Shown: positions 1-11,589 of the stretch, in pieces
Layout of the letters: the number at the start of each line of letters is the position of its first letter
Numbering within the stretch: the stretch's first letter is position 1
DNA from: Phaeotremella fagi
Taxonomy: Eukaryota; Basidiomycota; Tremellomycetes; Tremellales; Phaeotremellaceae
DNA length: 64,000 nt
Assembly: GCA_001599715.1 (NCBI GenBank)
Contig: BCHU01000014.1
Span: 248,001 to 312,000 of the forward strand
Reading direction: 5' to 3'
Translations under genes and position numbers: made by a program
Notes under the pieces: model-generated
What the model was told of the DNA's origin: nothing
Databases searched by the model: none
What the model saw: the letters and a program-made list of their open reading frames with translations, nothing else

Positions 1-2012
1 TTATCGACAACGGAGAATTCAATTCATCATCGCCAACCACCTAGACCACCCATCTTCTCACATTTAACCGATCACGTCGTCGCACAAGCTCAAAGTGTAA
101 CGGATTCATATATAGATGGTGAAGTCACCGATTCAGGCTTTTATGGGTCAGAGGGAACCATCGGGACTCTTACTCAATCACGTATCGAACTTATTTTACC
201 TGATCCAAACGGTTCCTTCACAGGTTCAACACCTGACGCTTCTTATTATGGTAAAAACTCGTTCTCTGAACAGAATTCTCAGTCTTTTCGGGGCGACGGA
301 CCACAAGGACATGGACGAGGACAAGGGGCAGACGCTCTTACCGAAAGTGGAAGAGGAATCGTTGGATCCGCATCCACAGGTAGTAAACGAGGTGTTGACG
401 CTGCTTGGTTAAGAGATATCAGTCTTCGTTCTGGTGTCGATGATCTATCTCAAATAGATGGAGTTCAATCTGAGAAAATCGTGGTTGAAAAGAAAGACCA
501 AGAAGTTCAGACTGTCAATGCTATCGAAGAATTTGAGTCTTTCGGTCGGGTTGAAAGATTGAGAAAATTAAGAGATGCTGGGAATGGGAATAAGCTGGAG
601 AAGATTAAGGAGATTGGTGGAAGTTGGTACGTGACCTATACATATTTCATGTCACTTTCGCTAACCGAATCCTTCGTAGGCCTATCAAAGTCGCTCTCGC
701 GACTCTGATCTCACTTGCGTTAATCGGTACCATGGGTCCAAGCTTTTCCATCAAGTCACTCAAAGCCAATCAAAAAGTTGAATCTACCAAACAACCTCCT
801 GCATCCCATCAAACTATCAAACCTGCATCGATATGGGACAAATTCTCGATATCACCAGTGGTAGTCACTACCTCCATCACCGAAAAGACATCACCCACCT
901 TTGCCGATCTTCAAGTTATCAGACAAGCGATTTCGATTCTTTCGACCGATCATTCCCCACCCAACATACCTGAACCTTCGGTAACTCAATCTGTCTCCTT
1001 CAAACAGAAATCATCTCCACCTGATTCCGTCACCCACGGTCGAAAGAAGGGGAGAAGCGCTACTGAAGAACCACCTTGCGTTTCCGTCGTTTTGAGACAG
1101 AAAGGTACCGGTGTCTCTTTGGCTATCAAAGAGAATACCTTCGATAGGATCATTCGACATATCCCTAATGTCTCTTTACCGATTCGAGGTGGTAGCAACA
1201 AGAGTATGAAGGAGAGTAATGAGACTGTCACCGAGTCATGTGTTTGTGGTTTCAATCGACAAATCAAACAAGTCATTGAATATCATTTAGCTGGAGTCAA
1301 CGATGGTTTAAGATTGGTTCATGGGGTCATCAACTCGATCTCAACTTTCAATTATTCATCCATTTGGATCCCAGCTCTTCAAGCCATCCAACATGAATAC
1401 CATGATGTCATGAATCTATCGAAAGAGATTTACAGTTCTTCGTTGATGTTCACCAGAACTTCTTTGGATTCAGCTACGAAGGGATACATCGTCGCTCGCG
1501 ATCGGTTATCTCAAACTTGGGAAAATTGGTCCAAAACGAAACCCGGATCAACGTTTACTTCAAGTTCTAAACAAGTAGAGAAGTTGACTAATTATCTTGA
1601 TGATCAGATTGATAATCTAGGCGATAAAAGTTATCAATCCATTCATCAAGCTAAAAAAGGTTTAGATCGGTTGATCAATGATGTCAAAGGGGTTGTTAAC
1701 GATGACGATCATGTCGATGAAAAGATATTCAAAACCGAACCTAAAAGATCGTTATCTTTTTTACGATCTGCAACGAAAAACAAGCAATCTGAAAACGAAC
1801 CACTTGGTGCTAAACGGTGGAGGAAACATGAAAATAAAGGTAGATGGTCTAGAAAGAATCGTGGATGTTCGAGTTCATCTGATTTATTAGAGAAGAATCG
1901 GGATGCTAAGAAAGACGAGATCAGAGAGAAGAAATTGAAACTGAAATCGAAATCGAAAACCAAATGGTTGAGTGAGATTGTTCATCATGTAAGTTCGTGT
2001 TATGATTTGTGA
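1..2012 (+). CDS. Orphan membrane-anchored protein, 5' truncated
   Basis: The reading frame is open from the first base, so the 5' end lies outside the window. Exon 1 runs to 626, an intron with donor GTACGT and acceptor TAG occupies 627-679, and exon 2 runs from 680 to the stop. A hydrophobic stretch just after the junction (VALATLISLALIGTMG) looks like one membrane helix. The N-terminal side is polar and Gly/Ser-rich. The C-terminal side has a predicted amphipathic/coiled region and ends in a strongly basic Lys/Ser-rich tail. I recognise no family. A strong GTAAGT at 1989 could start a last intron (to about 2037) that replaces the final seven residues and moves the stop to 2061. Confidence 0.6.
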
Positions 2013-2544
2013 AATACGTTGTTGACGACTTTTGAAGGGAGCTGTTCAACTGGTGATTTGATTTGATTTCAACTCTTCTTCTGAACCTTTATTGTACAAA
2101 AACGAGAACACTTATTAATTTTCTTGTAATTCTTTTTTCCTTTTATATCACATTTCAGTTGTACCATTACGATTTCTTCCTCTCCTTTCATGCCTTGTTG
2201 TCACCATGAATTCAACTTTGTAGCGACATTCAATCAATAGATCTATCTTTTGGTTTTGTCTGTATTCATTCGTCAATCTCGATTTCAGCTTTTTCCTCTT
2301 ATCGTCATCATTGATTCATTCTCCTTCTTATCATCAACTTTTCTCATTTTCTGATTCAAACTTTCCTTTCGTTGTATACAAAAATTATGTGATACCGTAT
2401 CTTCATACATCTTGTTAGGCTGAATTGATATGTTTGGCACAAATATCATTTCTTGTCAAGTTACAAGTAACCCCAAATACGAAATACAATTACAGAGTCG
2501 TATGTCGATCACCGAAGACTACTACCCAAACCGACCTTCTTCCT
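2013..2544. other. Intergenic, convergent 3' ends
   Basis: T-rich sequence between two genes that face each other, consistent with two 3' untranslated regions. No further gene or repeat was seen. Confidence 0.6.
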
Positions 2545-3873
2545 TCAAAGCTTTAAACTCGTTGTCGAACCCTGAGAAATAGTTTCAAGTTTTTCAATGA
2601 GGTCCTTGAAAACCTGTCGGGTAACTGCATGACCAGTTCTACTAGGTAAGAAAGTATTCTCTGAACTCCAAGGTCGACATTCTGTCCAATACTACCAAAA
2701 GAGCGAATCAGCACCCTCAATACCGCGAAACCTCAATCCAAACCTACCTCATAGGATTCATCGTCATCCTTGATAACAGCAGTAGTAAGACTTTTGGCAC
2801 CTGCGAAACTACTTCTTGAAGAGATGAGATAGAACAAGACGAAACCTATCATGGAGAATGACGGTTTCAATTCGAATTCTCTACCTAGATTCGATCTGCA
2901 GAGTCCAGGGTTAACGTTGACGATGGTGAATTGAGGTAAAGCGTCGATTAAAGATTTGGTTATCATTTGAAGTAAGAGCTATAGTAAGTTGTTTTCTCAG
3001 CATTCACACTGGTAGGAAGTGATTTAACCTACCTTCGATTCAAAATATCTCGTTTGGTTAACGAATCTCTGTTTATCGTTGACTCTATCGAACACGTTCT
3101 CCCCAGATTGGAAGGCTTCGATGAAAGGTTTCGGATCAGCTACGACGTGGACATCTGAACCTGTATAGATCAATCTTGGTTTCGGTGCGGTTGGATCGGT
3201 GATTTTCGTTTTTTCGAGTAGAGGCAGTAGTTTCATTGTTAAGAGTATTGGTGAAGCGACGTTGGTTTGGATTCTTTCATTTGATTGAAAACGTGAGTTG
3301 AGGCCCGATTTGGAAGAGGAATGAGGACATACGTTCGTTCCCAACCATCCTTTGAAGCTTTATATTCACCTTCCATAAATCCAGGATTAATCCTGGAACA
3401 TCATCAGTCCACAATCCGGTGAATGAAAACATAATATGAAAACCAAGAAGAAACAAAACTCACCCAGCGTTGTTAATCAAAACATCCAACCTATCTAACT
3501 CATTTCCAGCTTTGACCGAAAACTCGAGAATACTGTTAAAACTCAACATGTCAAGTTCCCAAACTTGAATATCAACTTTCGGGTTCAACGCGGTTAACTT
3601 CAAAGCAACGTCTTGACCAGCTTTAACGTTTCTGACAGCTAGGATCAATTTTTTGGGTGAGTAATGGACGAGTTGTTTGGAGGCTTCGAATCCTATTCCT
3701 AGAATAATATTTATTTTCAATACCTGACCCGCATGTGAACGAAAGGGTTACTAACCGCTGTTCGCTCCTGTTATTATCACTGTTTGACCGGTTAGTTTAT
3801 CTCCTGTAGGGAGGTTTGGGAGGGAGAAGAATTGATGGCGAGTCATCTCCCATGGGAAGGATGGTAGTGACAT
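2545..3873 (-). CDS. Short-chain dehydrogenase/reductase
   Basis: Six exons (3756-3873, 3464-3698, 3333-3392, 3033-3273, 2748-2978, 2545-2691) join into a 343-residue protein. The N-terminal Rossmann motif TGANSGIG is split across intron 1, and the join restores it. It is followed by the NNAG motif and by YFESK, the catalytic Tyr-x3-Lys, which lies exactly at the exon 4/5 border. Together these identify a classical SDR acting as an NAD(P)-dependent oxidoreductase; the DGWERT...N-V region resembles retinol-dehydrogenase/WW-oxidoreductase-like members. The substrate cannot be read from the sequence. The start at MSLPSFPW was chosen because it gives a normal SDR N-terminus; an in-frame upstream ATG at 3984 would add a Ser-rich leader that overlaps the TATA-like element. 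Confidence 0.85.
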
Positions 3874-4297
3874 TGTGATTGTTCTGATTTGGTTTAGTTT
3901 AGAAGGAATTGAAGAAGAGGAGGAGGAAATTGAAGGATTTGTTTTATACAGTACCGTGGTGAGGACCTCCTCCTCCACTTCCAAGAAGCCCGAAGCCGAC
4001 TCTGTGGCTGTCAGGTCAAACGCCCGTCATTTCAGTTCCTTCCCTGTCATTCACTCAAATCTTTTTCAAGTATCGGGAGATGTGATTGGTTGAGGTGATT
4101 ACAGATACCCTCTCGTTTTCATGTATCTACGATGGAAGAGGTGTAGGGCTCAAAGCAATCGTCAATGATAGATGCCCATGGGCGACAGTGGCAGTGGAAG
4201 TAGAAAACGTTGGTTGTACAAGATCGAAGACAGTTCTTGATCCTACTAAAGCATCGCTCAGTACAAATAAAAATCCATATGAAGACATCCACAACAA
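3874..4297. other. Intergenic between dehydrogenase start and receptor end
   Basis: Holds the dehydrogenase 5' leader, including a (GGAGGA)-type purine tract near 3916-3930, and the 3' region of the receptor gene. I see no gene of its own here. Confidence 0.5.
3942..3948 (-). promoter_or_regulatory. TATA-like box for the dehydrogenase gene
   Basis: On the minus strand this reads TATAAAA, about 70 bases before the chosen ATG. It is a consensus match only. Confidence 0.35.
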
Positions 4298-6323
4298 CTA
4301 TAACAAAGTTTCAAATTCCTCTAAATCCTTAACAATATCACCGGAAGTTTTTCTACGTGAACGTGGACCGACTCCATTCAAATCACCAGTTGTAGTCTGT
4401 ATCTCAAGATTCTCAATCCCGTTCTCGTCCAAACGAGGTAAAGCGTTAGCATTCCATCTGACTTCAGGTCGATTCATTGCTAAAGCTTGTTCTACGTCCA
4501 TTGAAGCGTCTGAATCCTCTCTGGGTCTTTCATGTACTTGACCTAGGATTTGAACTTGCAATTGATCCCGGGTGGGTGATGGTGGTCCTGAAGCGAACAT
4601 GTCTTTGAAATCCATTCTTGTTTCCGTTTGATCGACATTCATTTGACCTGGCGTCTGGAGTTGAGCCATGTGATCGTCCTGTGTATGAATCAATGTCTGT
4701 TTCTCTTGTTCCTTGTTTTTTTTAACTCACCGATGAAGACGATGATCCGGGATTTCTGTAATGTCTCCAAGCTATTTTCATTCCCTGCTAATGTTAATGG
4801 TCTGCTCCCTTGATAGACATTCGACTCACTCTACGTAAACTTGGATCGACAAAGATAGCTATCTGCATCTGACGTGAGAAAGGTATTCTTTCACGAGTCC
4901 AAACTTTAACTTACGATCGCGAAACATGTGCCCCTGAAATTCCATAGAACGAAATACAATTGGAAAAGAACTAATTCTCCGACATTGTTAACACCGTTGG
5001 CGGAGGTATACAGATCTCCCACTAGAGTACGTCAGTATTTCACCTTGTGAGAATGACACTGACTGGTCAGACATACCTGAGATGATAACGTTGATAACCA
5101 ATAAGACGACTGGATAAGCCGAAATTCGTAAAGCAATACCAACGAATCTATGTCTCAATTGATTGAGTGACTGCACATCATCATCTCTACAACATCCCTT
5201 TCCACGTTTCAAATGACAAACGAATCGACCAACAACACCTTTCCTTGGACAATCAATTTTTTCATTGAAATCTTGACTAGAGATTCCGAATAATCTCTTG
5301 GTAGTTCGACCTCGAGTGTACAGTGAGAACACTGTCATTAAGAACGTGACGAGGGAAATGAAGGCGGCTAGAAGTTGCCATAGATACTTTTCTGTCAGGG
5401 GTGGGATTGAAAGGTTGGACTTACGAAATCAAGAACGAAATATTTCATTCTGACATCGGGATCGGCTACAAAAATTTTAAATGGCTTGTTTCTGGCTACA
5501 CAGTAGAAATAATGATAACATACAAGGAGTAAACCAACTGAGATATTGAGTTAGTTACGATTGATTCATCCACAGTTCTATTTACCAAGCACCGATTACA
5601 GGATCAGGTCCAAAATGTCCCAGTGCAGCAGGGACGATTCCAAGTGTCATGCCGATGAATAGCGAGATACCGATGTACCATTTCTCTAAACCTGGAACAG
5701 ATCAGGTTGTGATGGAAAGAATGAGACTTACCTAGAGCGACGGGATCGAGATCGAAACAAATCGTCAACATCAAATTAACAGCGATAAAAGCGCAGAGGT
5801 AATTAACCCTAGAGCATCATACAATGAACAAAGCTTCATATGCCGGATTCAATTTTTACACTCACACAGCTAAACTTGAAACGACGAAGAAAAGGTCTGC
5901 TATACATGTACCCTCATATCCAGGGAACCAATTGTTGAAAGCGTTATCTCCCTTGAATCACAAACCCCAGTATCAGCTTCTTAAAAGCCTTTGTTTCATC
6001 CCAAACAAAACCTACCATCAATGTCCCGATACCAAACGGTATTTCAAAAGTCATCGCCCATAGAAGTAATCTGAATGATATTCTGTTCAAACTTGATCTA
6101 GCTGGTTTACATCTGTAAACCCAGGCTGATGCACAGAGGAAAAGGATCGCTAGAAGTATACTCAGAGCGCAAACGGTGTTTGAAAGTATATAAGCGATCT
6201 TGAGACGTTAGTTCTTCCTTTTCATCGTAAACATACCTGAAGATTATCCGGGGTCAATGTTGTCAACGGTGAAGCATCTGTCAATGCCCCATCGTCCATT
6301 CCAGTGTTGGTGTCGTCACTCAT
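4298..6323 (-). CDS. Seven-transmembrane receptor, GPCR-like
   Basis: A multi-exon gene; the first four exons are 6237-6323, 6016-6198, 5866-5951 and 5732-5808. The spliced product starts MSDDTNTGMDDGALTD, a short acidic extracellular-type tail, followed by seven hydrophobic helices. Examples are a first helix around ALSILLAILFLCASAW, a third around CIADLFFVVSSLAVVNYLC and a sixth around ISAYPVVLLVINVIISV. A cysteine precedes helix 3, as in many GPCRs. Between helices 5 and 6 lies a basic loop with several cysteines, and the C-terminal tail of about 130 residues (last exon 4298-4690) is hydrophilic. The arrangement resembles the cAMP-receptor/Git3-like fungal GPCRs. The ligand and subfamily are unknown. 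The exon 5 donor that keeps the frame is non-consensus (GTGCTT), so that junction is uncertain. Confidence 0.7.
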
Positions 6324-6734
6324 TGTTGGGTGCTATTCCTGATCTAATCTACCAGGAAACGATATACAAGTACTGTGATAGTATTGCGGCAAAAGACGGG
6401 TCTTTGTTGACTATAAAAAGAAAATGATTCTATGTGTTCTCGACATCAATTTCATGTTTATTCAATCAGATCTAATTCAAATAACGTACGGATCAGGAAG
6501 TGACTTGGGATTGAATTGAACAATTGATAATTGAGACATAAATTGAATTGATCTTCGAGATCTTAATGAATTGGTGCCACAAATCGAAACAACTCTAATT
6601 CAATCACCTCAGTTGCGAGATTGGTATGCATATAGCATATGACTCTGACTTGAAATAACGAAACATGGCCTTGTAGCTGCATTGATTATCCGTAATTCTA
6701 GATCTAAGACTTCTATCTACTGAATCTCCGGATC
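6324..6734. other. Intergenic between receptor start and amidase end
   Basis: AT-rich sequence holding the receptor 5' region and the amidase 3' region. No gene, RNA or clear repeat was recognised. Confidence 0.5.
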
Positions 6735-8659
6735 CTAATCCAACAAAGAAAATTCCTTCCAATCATTCGACTGTTCCCAAGCATACGCCACTCTATAAAT
6801 CAGATCTTCTCTGTAGTATTTACTAATGACCTGCATCCCAACGGGAAGTTTGATGTTCTCATCATAAGGTGAAGACAAGAATCCTACAGGAACAGAAAGA
6901 GCTGGATGACCTGTCATGTTGAAAGCTGAAGTGTTAAGTGAACTACCTGCACTGTTTGCCATGAGTTCCTTAGGGGTGAACGTAGGTGATGGAAGTGGTT
7001 TCGCCAAATGAACTTTGGTAGGAGTGATCAAAACGTCGTAATCATCCAGGACCAAATCATAAGTGTCTTTGAGTTTTCTAGCCAAATTTGTCGCTTTCCC
7101 AATTAAAGATGTTGGCATATTTTCCCATCCCCATTCACCGTTAACGAAAGTGTTGATAGCCGAAACGAAAAGTTTACTTTTATCCATGTTATCCATTTTT
7201 TCGTTTAAATCATTCATGATTAAACCTCTACGTCCACTGCCTTTACCTAACATATTACGTGCTGCACTTAATCTACCGGCTACAGCCCAGATATCTTGTG
7301 ATTTCTTGTGCATTGGGATAGAAACCTCTTCAACGATAGCACCTAATGAGGTAAGAGTTTTTGCGGCTTTGACTACACCAGCACTGTATCTCGCGTCGTG
7401 GAGTGGTTGATGGAGTGATTCTTTGATTATACCAATTCGAAGACCTTTAATACCGAGTTGAGCAAGTTTGGGGTAATCAGGAACCTGACCTGGTAATGGA
7501 CAACCAGCTTGTTGTCTATCATCGATACCATCAGCACCAGCCATTACTTGTAGAAGTAAAGCGTTATCAAGAACAGTCTTTCAATCAGCTACTGACCAAC
7601 TTGATTTGACTCACCTTTGTCATAGGTCCGCAATAATCAATAGTTGGTTCAAGGCTTGCGATACCGGTATAAGGAACCAAACCAGTCGTAGCTTTCAAAC
7701 CGACAATACCGTTTTGTGAAGAAGGACCACGAATTGAACCACCTTGATCACCTCCTACACCGAAATCTACGATTCCTCTGGCGACAAGTGCAGCCGTACC
7801 GGAACTTGATCCTCCACCAGAATAACCTTTACCATAGAGATTATGAATCATACCTAACACGTCAGTCATCATACTAACGTGACCTTACCTGTGGCAGCTG
7901 AACTTGAAACACCCCATAATGACAAGTTCTCACATACTGCTTTACCAGTTATGATACCTCCTTGCTCCAGAATACGAGTAACAACAGTTGCATCGGTATT
8001 TGGGACCCAATCGGTGAAGATGTCGGTACCAAGAAGACATGGAACACCTTTAACAGCAATGTTGTCCTAGAAGCGTCAGTTTACATCTGATGAAATCCTG
8101 ACTCACCTTCAAACAGACAGTTTTACCAGCCAACAAACCAGTCGGATTCCCCTTGATCAAACATTTCCAAGCCCAAGCGTTAGCGACATTCTCATCACCT
8201 TCTGGACGATGAATCTCAGTCCTAGGAAATTTAACTTCATCAACAACAGGAACGTAATCTTCCATTTGATTCACTTCGTTCCATATCTCCCAAACTCCTG
8301 TTAAGAGTGAGGTGTAATCTGCTAGATGTTCTTCTGGGACTGGAATCCCGAGTTTATCGAGGGTACGAGTGACGTCTGCTGTGGTTACTGGATTGTTGGC
8401 GGAGAGGGTGGAAGGAGCTAAAGTGGATGACCTGGTTCGTTAGGTGGGTTTCATCGTTGTTGACTTACATCTTACTGACTTGTTTGTGAATTGACAATGA
8501 GGAACAGAAGAAGATACCCAGTCGCAATATATCTCGTCTTCCGGTCGAGAATCGGGTTAGAACTCTTATCAACAAACGGTCCAAGCCGCAAGCCGAGAAT
8601 GAGGTGATAACGAAATCTGTGCCGATGGATGGATGACTTAGCATCTCAATCTCTGACAA
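6735..8659 (-). CDS. Amidase-signature family hydrolase
   Basis: The spliced product carries the amidase-signature core in order: KDNIAVKG (catalytic Lys), then [18 protein letters not shown] with the Gly/Ser-rich signature, and [11 protein letters not shown] holding the Ser of the Ser-cisSer-Lys triad. It ends with a region typical of bacterial and fungal amidases ([14 protein letters not shown]). Length is about 550 residues, usual for the family. It would hydrolyse a C-N amide bond of a small amide; the substrate is unknown. The first exon (8659 to about 8466) is joined in frame through an AT|G codon to the segment beginning [17 protein letters not shown]. The true start could be MSEIEM at 8659, the Met five codons later, or, on another transcript, the split AUG itself. 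Confidence 0.85.
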
Positions 8660-8847
8660 GTATCATTGCATAGTCTGATCGAAAACGTACGATATCAGAG
8701 AAGATATTGTATATCATCATATCTTACATGTATCTGGAGCTGTAAAATCAAGACAGGGTTGGATTTCATGGAGCGTGTACATATTGCATGCCAAAAACCG
8801 AAAGTACAAGAGTGCAGAAAACATACAAAACGCGATAGAGGCTGTAA

Positions 8848-9567
8848 TCAAGCACTTGGTAAGTCGAAAGAGCCAATATAAAAGGTAGAATCTACAGACG
8901 GACCCTCTGTGAGATTGAGGATACCGATGTAGTTCGCATCGTCTAATCTCTATCAGTCACGGAAAAAACAAAGTGAACTTACATTGTCCGACGATAGTTG
9001 GATTTGGGACTAACCAATAGTCAGCCGATGTTTTGTCAGAAATTTGAATACTGGATCGTAAGTTATTAATTGATTTGTGAAGTAAAGAGGTATGTAAATG
9101 CACTTACCAATCGAACGAAACGGTTGGATCCCACATACATTTCGGATGAGTAGATGGTAACTCAGATTGATCAAGATCCCTACAAAACACATTTAATCCA
9201 CAGCCCCACCTTCCCAGGACAATGTAACATACCCAAAAGCAAACCACTTCTGCTCGAAACCTTTGGCGACAGAAGGCGGAGGTAGACTTTTGGCGGGTTT
9301 GGTATAATTGGTACGAGGCGCCTCACCGTCAGCGCAAACTGGTAAAGACCCCCAAGCCTTCCATAAGGGTGGCAAGTTACCAGTTGAGGGATTGGACGAT
9401 GAGTAACCAAGAGCGAGGAGGATGCAGCCCCCGTTTGGTGGTTTTGCGTATGGCATTGTAGGTGGGTCGACTGTGTAGGCTGCTTGACCTTGCCAGGAGG
9501 TGAGTTGTCCGAGGACACTGAGACGGAAGAGAAGGGTTGTAAAGGTGATAAGGTTGGTTGTAAACAT
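8848..9567 (-). CDS. Small secreted orphan protein with four cysteines
   Basis: Four exons (9233-9567, 9108-9179, 8983-9050, 8848-8942) join to exactly 190 codons, giving 189 residues. The N-terminus (MFTTNLITFTTLLFRLSVLG) has the hydrophobic profile of a signal peptide. The mature part contains four cysteines (GGCILL, LPVCADG, HPKCMWD, SFDCIQI), enough for two disulfides, and NLT and NYT glycosylation sequons. It ends FYIGSFDLPSA. I recognise no family. All three introns have standard donors and acceptors, and the frame holds through every junction, which supports a real gene. It lies between the amidase and the mutase-like gene. Roles in the cell wall or as an extracellular ligand are only guesses. 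Confidence 0.7.
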
Positions 9568-10263
9568 CTAGTCTATAGTTCTTAGTGGCTTAGAGGATAC
9601 TCGAGATAGCGCAATGAATGGTGCGGACTATATCATGGTGGGAACTACAGGATGGAAGTAGACCAAGTTGATACTTCTTGTTTTCCTTTCACCATACTTT
9701 CATGATCAACCCCTTAAATACCCCTTTAAGATCGACATCGGGGTAAAAAGAATCTGAAATTGATTGGGAAGCAAGGACCTATCTTTTCTACCTAAAGAAA
9801 TAATGCGAGTCGCTACAGACTCATAAGAAACGTTATGCAAACCCCAGCATGTACAGCCCTCTTAAGCGGTGGCAATATATATTCTTGCCATTCACGCCCA
9901 ACCGCCTTTCATTGAAGGCTGGGCTCTTTAGATGTAGTTCAGATGATCAGAATAGCTACTACGTAGTCAACAAAAATTTCATGGATGATCTGGAGGTTTG
10001 CTAACATGTGCATCGCACTTGCTCTTTCAAAGAAGCACTTGTACAGTTTGTATTCTGACTTTGCTCATTGATTTTTCCTGATGCCACTGTCAGTCGGAAT
10101 AGTTTCGGATTTCTCCTTTGTACTTGTACAGTTTCATCTCCGTTGTTCTTCAAAAACATCAATATCAAGGTATGATCATTCATTTCATTCATACCACAAC
10201 TTCATCCAACACTACATCAATTCACTACAAATTCACTTGAGGTGATCGACCATAAGCGAAAAA
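9568..10263. other. Divergent intergenic region
   Basis: About 700 bases between two divergently transcribed genes. It contains a 6-bp perfect inverted repeat, TGGCAA and TTGCCA with a 9-base spacer (9870-9890), and a 13-base direct repeat ACTTGTACAGTTT at 10037-10049 and 10122-10134. No coding sequence was supported. Confidence 0.5.
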
Positions 10264-11370
10264 ATGAAATATCAATATACAGTTATCGAAGATTTCTTCC
10301 GTCTAACGACGTGGGATCAAGATGTGAGTCTTGTTGCAGCTGGACCAATCTTACTTTTATAGATCAATGAATCGTTCGGATTAAAATCATCAGGAGATTG
10401 GGCGATATTCGAGAACAGTATCAAAGGTAATTAATCCATTCAACCAAACCCCACCCCAACTGAACTAACAAACCTTTATATCCAGATCTTCAAGGTCGTT
10501 GTCAACCATCGGAAAAAATCACAGTGATCTACGCAGCGAGACATGGTCAAGGTAAGATCACTTCCCCACAAAACAGAATTCCAAACTGAAAAAAACCAAA
10601 CCCCAGCTGAACATAATCTATTATACGAGCAATACCCCACCGAACCCGAATCAACCATCCAAATCACCCACCCAATCCTAGATCCCCACCTCACATCCCT
10701 AGGTCAAACCCAAGCCCGTAACCTAAGTCTCAACCTCAAAAAAGAGATATCGAGGGGTATGCCTGCACCGCGAAAATTCTTTGTTAGTCCTCTAAGAAGA
10801 GTTGGTGAGACTGCTGGTATCGAGTGGGGATTTTTGTTTGAAAACGATGGCGACAACGAAAACGATGGGTTGGGTGAGGATGGGTATGGGAATGGTGGGA
10901 ACGTCCCAGCTTTGGTCGTTGAGGTTCGTCCCTCTATTTAATTGAGATGTGAACTGATAACAAAACAGGATATCAGGGAACATCTCCACGTCCATTACTG
11001 CGATAAACGTCTCCCCGTCCGTAATCTCAGAATCCAATTCCCTTCTTTCGATTATTCACACATCCAGAACGAAGAGGATAAACTCTGGCAAGGGATCGAT
11101 AATCGAGGTCGAGAGACTGAGGATGAGTTGGTTGAAAGATGTGGGAGAGGGATTGCTGAATGTTTAGAATTGAGTGGTGATGAGACTTGTAAGTTGATTC
11201 CATTATTCGATGGTGCGGTGTTGTTGGATTGATTGTTGGATTTAGATATTAGTGTTACGGCTCATTCTGGTAGTTTACGTGGGATTTATGCTTCGTTAGG
11301 CGTTAAACCTAGATCTTTGCAGGTTGGAGAGATGAATGTTTTGGTGGTAAAAGTCACGAAAGAGGAGTAA
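10264..11370 (+). CDS. Phosphoglycerate-mutase-like (histidine phosphatase) protein
   Basis: The product begins MKYQYTVIEDFFRLTTWDQD and contains ARHGQAEHN, the RHG motif with the catalytic histidine of the histidine-phosphatase clan; an intron falls inside it after GQ. A later SVTAHSGSLRG supplies the second conserved histidine and follows the last intron, where T|AT joins to Tyr. The middle has the usual PHLTSLGQTQARNL and SPLRRVGET elements. The layout matches fungal PMU1-like proteins, which are phosphomonoesterases rather than glycolytic mutases. The substrate is not evident. An Asp/Gly/Asn-rich insert (about EDGYGNGGN) precedes the fourth intron. Confidence 0.85.
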
Positions 11371-11589
11371 CCGTGTTCGTGTCAATTTGAGAACAGGTAT
11401 TGAGTATATATGTATCAACCAACCATGTACTTGTACTGTGTCAAACAGAATGTATCCTACAACCATCACTTAGATCAACATGGAAAACATGAGATACATG
11501 ATATAAACTTGAACTAAGGTATGTAAACTAAATGGAATCGTCTCTGCAGGATATAAAACTATCTATCTACTTGTACACTCATACAACAT

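Noticed and set aside
4086..4541. Plus-strand open frame of 151 codons
   Set aside because: Runs opposite to the last exon of the receptor gene, whose minus-strand reading is better supported.
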